34,788 nt of DNA from Candidatus Competibacteraceae bacterium (GTDB lineage: Bacteria; Pseudomonadota; Gammaproteobacteria; Competibacterales; Competibacteraceae): contig JAGRHQ010000015.1 of assembly GCA_020444905.1 (NCBI GenBank), positions 1-34,788 of the forward strand, written 5' to 3'. The notes under the pieces were generated by a model. That model had not been told where the DNA came from. It did not search any database and saw only the letters and a list, made by a program, of their open reading frames with translations. The stretch's first letter is position 1. Each line of letters starts with the position of its first letter. This document shows positions 30,137 to 34,788 of this stretch, one piece after another. The position numbers were made by a program, and so were the translations under genes.

Positions 30137-31126
30137 TCATTCTTTACCATTCCCCACCGTAATCACTATCTTCCCGGTCGACTTGCGGGTAATAACCTGA
30201 TTCAGCGCCTCAACACCCTGTTCCAGAGGATAGGTCGCTGATATGTGCGGCTGAATAGCGCCGCCTACGTACCATTGCAGCAACGTGCGGAAGCTCTCAG
30301 TCATAACCTGCGGGTGCAGTTCCGCATAGGCCGGCCAATTGACGCCAATGACGTCCACGTTTTTGACCAGCAGGTGATTGGCGGGAATTTGTGGCACCGT
30401 GCCGCCGGCGAAACCGATGACCAGAATACGCCCCTCGAAAGCGATGCTGCGCAGGGATGCGGTGAACAGTTCACCGCCGACAGGATCATAGACTACGTCC
30501 GCGCCGCGATTGTCGGTGAGTTCCTTGATTCTGGTTCGCACCTCCTCAGTATTGACGTCGATGAGGTAATCTGCACCATGTTTTTGCGCAACTTCGAGTT
30601 TTTCTGGACCACTGGCGGTTGCGATCACCTTCGCGCCCAGTTGTTTGCCGATGGTCACCGCGGTTAAGCCGACGCCGCCGGAAGCGCCATGCACGACTAA
30701 GGTTTCGCCAGCCCGCAACCGCGCGCGATGCCACAAAGCGACATGCGAAGTGCCAAACACGACGGGAAACGCTGCGCCATGCTCCCAGGACATCCCCTGT
30801 GGCATCGGCACACAGCGCTCAATATTGACCACGACTTGCTCAGCGTAACCGCCATAGGGAGTCATCGCGATCATCCGGTCGCCGATTGCGATGCCTTCGA
30901 CGCCGATACCGACTTCCAGCACTTCGCCAGATACTTCAAAACCGGGACTAAAAGGCGGCTGCGGCTGTTTCTGATACTGGCCTCGGGTAATCAGGCTATC
31001 GGCGAAATTGACGCCACAAGCCCGAACTTGTAAACGGACTTGGCCAGGACCGGGCCGTGGTTCGGAAACCTCCTCGAAACGCAGTGCAGCGGCGCCCGTC
31101 AGTTCGTGACAGACGATGGCCTTCAT
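30137..31126 (-). CDS. NADPH:quinone oxidoreductase-like enzyme (medium-chain dehydrogenase)
   Basis: A 329-residue zinc-independent medium-chain dehydrogenase/reductase of the quinone oxidoreductase (QorA-like) family. The N-terminal GroES-like domain includes VRACGVNFADSLITRGQYQ and GFEVSGEVLEVG. The Rossmann nucleotide-binding motif is VVHGASGGVGLTAV (about residue 145). Typical zinc-ligand Cys/His sets of alcohol dehydrogenases are missing. The substrate could be a quinone or an alpha,beta-unsaturated carbonyl or acyl thioester; family membership alone does not decide. It is cytoplasmic. GGAG lies about 11 nt before the ATG. A 153-bp gap with a strong hairpin separates it from the carboxylase/reductase gene upstream, which belongs to the same superfamily. 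Confidence 0.85.
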   Translation of the reverse strand: MKAIVCHELTGAAALRFEEVSEPRPGPGQVRLQVRACGVNFADSLITRGQYQKQPQPPFSPGFEVSGEVLEVGIGVEGIAIGDRMIAMTPYGGYAEQVVVNIERCVPMPQGMSWEHGAAFPVVFGTSHVALWHRARLRAGETLVVHGASGGVGLTAVTIGKQLGAKVIATASGPEKLEVAQKHGADYLIDVNTEEVRTRIKELTDNRGADVVYDPVGGELFTASLRSIAFEGRILVIGFAGGTVPQIPANHLLVKNVDVIGVNWPAYAELHPQVMTESFRTLLQWYVGGAIQPHISATYPLEQGVEALNQVITRKSTGKIVITVGNGKE

Positions 31127-31217
31127 GGTGAGACGTTCTCCATCGTTTCAGGGCTGATTAACCCTTGTGTATAGGCTCTTTTTTGCTATTCAAAGCAGAA
31201 AAGGCAGTCTTGAATAT

Positions 31218-31242
31218 CCCCCTCCTTTGAGCAAGGAGGGGG
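31218..31242. terminator. Strong GC-rich hairpin after the ccr gene
   Basis: A perfect 10-bp stem, CCCCCTCCTT (31218-31227) and AAGGAGGGGG (31233-31242), with a 5-nt loop. It lies 38 nt beyond the carboxylase/reductase stop on the minus strand. After the stem on that strand comes ATATTCAAG rather than a U-run. It may terminate transcription or be a dispersed palindromic repeat unit, because CCCCCTCCTT-type hairpins are common repeats in related genomes. Confidence 0.5.
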
Positions 31243-31279
31243 TTACGCAAAGCGCCAGGATGGTTTGACCGCGCGCGGA

Positions 31280-33034
31280 TTAGTCGCCGATAATCTTGCG
31301 CACTACGTCAGTCATGGAGATAACGCCCGTAGGCTGATCATTCTCCGTGACCACCAGGCGATGCATGCGCCGCCCGGTCATCAGGCTGACCGCATCGCTC
31401 AACAACATATTGGCGTCACAGGTCGCGCAACCGGGAGTCATGACGTCCTTGGCCAACATCACCTTGGCCTCGTCCGCCGTGCGGCCTTGCCGCGCCAGCA
31501 CCATGTCGGTTTGCGAGACCACGCCAACGGCTTTACCGCCAGCGTCCATGACCACTACCGCATGAATTTCCTTGTTGACCATGATCTTGGCCACCGTGCC
31601 CACCGTGTCCTCCGGTGTGCAGGAAATGATGCCGCGATGCATCAGGTCTTTGACCTTGGTCCCATCGTCGGTGATGGTGAGGGCCTCGGCCTGGGCCACG
31701 CTGGGCAGCGGCTCAGACATCGGGTAGGGATGCGGCGTGTTATGCACATCATCCTTGGGCAGGGTGGGATGAATCGTTGCGACCGGCGGCTTGCCGCTGG
31801 CGCCCTGGCCAAATTCGGTCGCGCCGACCAGCACCGCCATGTTGCCGTGCGGATGCTTGTTTTCGTACATCAGTTGATGCGCGACCGGGATTTCCTCATA
31901 CGTGAAGGCCCGCGACAGGCAGGGATCGAGCAGGCCGCGCAGGGCCAGTTCGTTCATCTGGTTGGATTGCTCGGTGTTGGCGAAGTGCGAGCCTTGCAGG
32001 CGCTTCTGCCGCATCCACAGATAGCGCAGATCGACCGTAGCGTTGTACCCAGTGGTGCCCGCGCACACCACCACCATGCCGCCGGTCTCGCAGACAAAGA
32101 TCGAGGTAGGGATGGTGGTTTCGCCCGGATGCTCGAACACAACATTCGGGGCGCGCTTTTCGCCCAGGACTTCCCAGATTTTCGCCCCAAACGCCCGCAC
32201 GCCCTTCATCCACTTGGCGTAACCCACGTTGTCCTTCCAGTGCGGCAACATGCCCCAGTGGTCGAACTCATTGCGATTGATGCAGCCTTTCGCGCCCAGC
32301 TTCATGCAGTAATCGAACTTGTCTTCGCCCGACACCATCGCCACCGAAGTCGCGCCTGCCGCCTTGGCGATTTGAATGGCCATCGAGCCGAGACCACCGG
32401 CTCCGCCCCAGATCAGCGCCACGTCGCCCTTCTTGATCGCGTTGGCTCCCCAACCGTGCAGCATGCGCCAGGCGGTGGCCGCCACCAGGGTGTAGGACGC
32501 GGCCTCTTCCCAGTTCATGTGCTTGGGCTTGGGCATGCATTGCTGCGCTTGCACCTTGGTGAACTGGGCGAAGCTGCCCCAGTTGGTTTCATAGCCCCAG
32601 ATGCGGAAGGTCGGTGAATACATGGGATCGCCGCCGCCCTTGACCCAAGCGCAATTGCGGCTGTACTGCCCGCAATGCATGACCACCTCGTCGCCGACTT
32701 TAACATTGGTGACATCCTTGCCCACCTTGTACACGATGCCGGAGGCGTCGCTGCCGCCGATGTGGAAATCTTCCGGTTCGCCCGCCTTGTTGCGCGCGCC
32801 AATGACGTTGACCGGAATGCCCAGGCCCGCCCAGACGTTGTTGTAATTGATGCCGGCGGCCATGACATAGACCAGCACTTCGTCATCGGCAATCGGCGGG
32901 GTGTTGACTACTTCCTTTTGAAACGCTTCCATCGGCTTGCCAAAACGCTCCGGGCGAATCAGCCAGGCGTGCATCTTGGGGGGAATAACGCCCAGGGGAG
33001 GCATTTCACCGAGGTTATAGAGTTCTTTAGCCAT
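31280..33034 (-). CDS. ccr: Crotonyl-CoA carboxylase/reductase with C-terminal CBS-domain pair
   Basis: Reductively carboxylates crotonyl-CoA with NADPH and CO2 to ethylmalonyl-CoA, the key step of the ethylmalonyl-CoA pathway. Of 584 residues, about the first 405 match Ccr: [50 protein letters not shown], the nucleotide motif [14 protein letters not shown] and [13 protein letters not shown]. The Asn in YNNVWA and Glu in GYET correspond to residues described as CO2-binding in characterised Ccr. A Pro-rich linker (about 405-458) leads to two CBS domains: CBS1 about 460-514 ([12 protein letters not shown] to GVVSQTDMV) and CBS2 about 528-583 (AKDVMTPG to GVISMTDVV). Ordinary Ccr proteins stop near 430 residues. 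AGAGGA precedes the ATG. It lies 33 nt after meaB and likely shares its operon. Confidence 0.93.
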   Translation of the reverse strand: MAKELYNLGEMPPLGVIPPKMHAWLIRPERFGKPMEAFQKEVVNTPPIADDEVLVYVMAAGINYNNVWAGLGIPVNVIGARNKAGEPEDFHIGGSDASGIVYKVGKDVTNVKVGDEVVMHCGQYSRNCAWVKGGGDPMYSPTFRIWGYETNWGSFAQFTKVQAQQCMPKPKHMNWEEAASYTLVAATAWRMLHGWGANAIKKGDVALIWGGAGGLGSMAIQIAKAAGATSVAMVSGEDKFDYCMKLGAKGCINRNEFDHWGMLPHWKDNVGYAKWMKGVRAFGAKIWEVLGEKRAPNVVFEHPGETTIPTSIFVCETGGMVVVCAGTTGYNATVDLRYLWMRQKRLQGSHFANTEQSNQMNELALRGLLDPCLSRAFTYEEIPVAHQLMYENKHPHGNMAVLVGATEFGQGASGKPPVATIHPTLPKDDVHNTPHPYPMSEPLPSVAQAEALTITDDGTKVKDLMHRGIISCTPEDTVGTVAKIMVNKEIHAVVVMDAGGKAVGVVSQTDMVLARQGRTADEAKVMLAKDVMTPGCATCDANMLLSDAVSLMTGRRMHRLVVTENDQPTGVISMTDVVRKIIGD

Positions 33035-33067
33035 TTTGCTGCATTCCTCTCTGTTGGGGTTGTTTGT

Positions 33068-34072
33068 TTAGGGATTAGGAATTCGCGCTTGGAAATCAGG
33101 GATAACGCGGTGACGCAAGTCTTCGTAGGCGGCGATGGGCGAGCGGCGCGGGGCGTGAACCAGTTCCGCGAACAGGGTGTCTTCGCCGCCCAATTGATTA
33201 ATCCCGTAGCGCCCGAATTCTTCGCGCAGGTGCTTGACCAGCCATTCGGCCTGACAGCGCTGGCGGCGGGCGGTGAATTGCTCCCGTTCTAGTAACCACG
33301 TCCGGTGACTGTCCAGCGCATCGGCCAGCGCTTCGATGCCACTGCCCAGCGCCGCACTGGCGGACAGGGCCGGAGCTTGCCAGCCATCGCTGTCCGTGCG
33401 TCGGCCCAGCGTCGTTTTGAGTTCGGACAGGGTTTTACGCGCCGCCATGCCGATATCTTCCTTGTTGACCACGATGACATGCGGGATTTCCATAATCCCC
33501 GCTTTCAGGAACTGGATGCTATCGCCGGAAGCCGGTTGCGCGACGAAGCAGGTGGTGTCGGTCATTTTGGAAACATCGATTTCCTTCTGACCGACGCCCA
33601 CGGTTTCCACCAGCACAATGTCAAACGCCGCCAGCATGGCCAAACTCATCGGCCAGACTTCGGCGCTCAGGCCGCCAAATTCGCCGCGACAGGCCAGCGA
33701 GCGAATGAATACTTCCTTATCCGCGCCGCTGGCGTGCATCCGCAACCGGTCACCCAACAAGGCGCCGCCGCTGATCGGGCTGGACGGGTCCACGGCCAGG
33801 ATGGCGACTTTCAAGCCTCGTCGTCGCCAGACCTGAATTAGCGCGGCGGTCAATGAGGATTTGCCCGCACCCGGCGGTCCCGTGATGCCGATCAGGTGGC
33901 TGCCGGTTTCCAGTTTTCCAGCGGGCAAGGCGTCCAGAAACGCTGCTGCACATTGCCGGGCCGCCGGTCGCCGGTCGTCGAGCAGATTCAACGCCTGCGC
34001 CAGCGCCAGCCGATCACGGGCGCTGACGGCGGTCGCCAGTTCCGCCGGATCGGGAAGCGCTGTTCCGATCAT
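33068..34072 (-). CDS. meaB: MeaB-type GTPase, chaperone of a B12-dependent acyl-CoA mutase
   Basis: A 334-residue G3E-family GTPase that loads and protects the adenosylcobalamin cofactor of acyl-CoA mutases. Walker A is GPPGAGKSS (about residues 65-73); further motifs are DPSSPISGGALLGDRLRM, ETVGVGQKE and the guanine-specificity motif NKED. In most MeaB proteins the switch segment reads VGVGQSE; here Ser is replaced by Lys and SGDSIQFLKAG replaces the common GDELQ-type segment, so this is a distinct subtype. The ATG overlaps the mutase stop by 4 nt (ATGA), so the two proteins are made together. This implies that the client is the adjacent ethylmalonyl-CoA mutase rather than methylmalonyl-CoA mutase. 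ccr follows after 33 nt. Confidence 0.9.
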   Translation of the reverse strand: MIGTALPDPAELATAVSARDRLALAQALNLLDDRRPAARQCAAAFLDALPAGKLETGSHLIGITGPPGAGKSSLTAALIQVWRRRGLKVAILAVDPSSPISGGALLGDRLRMHASGADKEVFIRSLACRGEFGGLSAEVWPMSLAMLAAFDIVLVETVGVGQKEIDVSKMTDTTCFVAQPASGDSIQFLKAGIMEIPHVIVVNKEDIGMAARKTLSELKTTLGRRTDSDGWQAPALSASAALGSGIEALADALDSHRTWLLEREQFTARRQRCQAEWLVKHLREEFGRYGINQLGGEDTLFAELVHAPRRSPIAAYEDLRHRVIPDFQARIPNP

Positions 34073-34788
34073 GCCACAGCAACCGGTTGCAGGTCGTGGT
34101 TCTTGCGAATCAGGTTGAGAATATCCACCATGATCCCGTTCATGTCGATATCCTTGGGTGTGTAAACGGCTGAAATGCCATGCTCTTTAAGCAGTTTGGC
34201 GTCACTTTCCGGGATGATGCCGCCGATGACCACCGGCAGGTTTTTCAAGCCGACCTGGGTCAACTGGTTGAATACATCCTCGACCATCTCCACATGGCTG
34301 CCGGATAGCACCGACAGACCGATCAAGTGCACGCCTTCTTCCAAAGCGGCTTTGGCAATCTGTTCAGGGGTCAGACGGATACCTTCATAGACGATTTCAA
34401 AACCAACATCACGACCCTTGACGGCAATCTGTTCCGCGCCGTTGCTGTGTCCGTCCAGGCCCGGCTTGCCGATCAGCAAGCGCAGGGGTCGACCTAGTTC
34501 ATTGCCGGTCTTGACCACTTCGGTGCGAATCGCAACGGCCTTGGCGCCCCGGCTGTCGTCGTTGGCGGGAATGTCGATGCCAGTCGGGGCGCGGTATTCG
34601 CCGAAGATGTCACGCAAGGTTTGCGACCATTCGCCGGTGGTGACTCCGGCATGAGCGCATAGAATCGACGCTGGCATGATGTTCGCGCCACCACGCGCCG
34701 TTTCGGCCAGATTGGCCAGCGCCGCTTTGACCTCGGTGTTATTGCGCTGGGCGCGGAAGGCGTTCAACCGCTCGATCTGTTCCCGTTC
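34069..34788 (-). CDS. ecm: Ethylmalonyl-CoA mutase, C-terminal part (cut by window edge)
   Basis: The last 239 residues of a B12-dependent mutase that converts ethylmalonyl-CoA to methylsuccinyl-CoA. The open frame continues beyond the right edge. The cobalamin-binding domain is complete: KPGLDGHSNGAEQIA holds the D-x-H-x-x-G motif with the lower-ligand His, then GLSVLSGSHVEMV and PVVIGGIIPESD follow. The DGHSNGAEQIA form is typical of ethylmalonyl-CoA mutase (MeaA), in contrast to the GQDGHDRG form of methylmalonyl-CoA mutase. The upstream piece ARGGANIMPASILCAHAG also matches. meaB overlaps its stop by 4 nt and ccr lies next in line, which fits the pathway. Confidence in Ecm over a methylmalonyl enzyme is high but the substrate domain is not visible. 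Confidence 0.9.
   Translation of the reverse strand, partial: EREQIERLNAFRAQRNNTEVKAALANLAETARGGANIMPASILCAHAGVTTGEWSQTLRDIFGEYRAPTGIDIPANDDSRGAKAVAIRTEVVKTGNELGRPLRLLIGKPGLDGHSNGAEQIAVKGRDVGFEIVYEGIRLTPEQIAKAALEEGVHLIGLSVLSGSHVEMVEDVFNQLTQVGLKNLPVVIGGIIPESDAKLLKEHGISAVYTPKDIDMNGIMVDILNLIRKNHDLQPVAVA

Noticed and set aside
31265..32617. A 450-codon plus-strand frame opposite ccr
   Set aside because: His/Arg-rich antisense shadow. The minus frame encodes clearly conserved Ccr and CBS domains.

Overview
The window looks like chromosomal DNA from a Gram-negative proteobacterium, most likely a gammaproteobacterium. This rests on a RelA-type ppGpp synthetase resembling the enterobacterial protein, a complete-looking type VI secretion (T6SS) apparatus, exosortase-A accessory genes, and tight operons with Shine-Dalgarno sites. 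A branching enzyme together with ethylmalonyl-CoA pathway genes would suit a storage-polymer-accumulating lineage such as Competibacteraceae, but that placement is only a guess. I saw no tRNA, rRNA, CRISPR array, insertion sequence or prophage gene.

Layout. (1) 1-1460, minus: the N-terminal half of relA, cut by the window edge, and a small lipoprotein c-type cytochrome. (2) 1461-1823: a divergent intergenic region. (3) 1824-4157, plus: glycogen branching enzyme glgB with an unusual C-terminal tail, ending in a cluster of hairpins. (4) 4279-6209, minus: an acyl carrier protein and two alpha/beta hydrolases of the exosortase A (PEP-CTERM) system, with no exosortase in view. (5) 6334-27266: a T6SS locus in two divergent operons. 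Minus: tssA-tssB-tssC-hcp-tagJ-tssE-tssF-tssG-tssH. Plus: tagH(FHA)-tssK-tssL-tssM-tagF-pppA. The order closely matches the Pseudomonas aeruginosa H1-T6SS, but tssJ, ppkA and vgrG/PAAR are missing from their expected places and I recognise no effector-immunity pair. (6) 27267-33034, minus: after a GTAG-headed REP-like palindrome come a DUF934 protein, a sulfite/nitrite reductase haemoprotein, a small two-helix membrane protein, a quinone-oxidoreductase-like enzyme and a crotonyl-CoA carboxylase/reductase fused to two CBS domains. (7) 33068-34788, minus: a MeaB-type GTPase and the C-terminal part of ethylmalonyl-CoA mutase.

How the parts work together. TssB/C (sheath), Hcp (tube), TssE/F/G/K/A (baseplate), TssL/M (membrane complex) and TssH/TagJ (sheath recycling) form the contractile machine. 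TagH, PppA and TagF indicate post-translational control by threonine phosphorylation. TssL carries an N-terminal Thr motif that could be the phospho-site, yet the kinase is not in the window. The ecm-meaB-ccr block encodes the crotonyl-CoA to ethylmalonyl-CoA to methylsuccinyl-CoA steps of C2 assimilation. The CBS tail on the carboxylase/reductase is the most unusual protein architecture seen and may sense adenylate charge.
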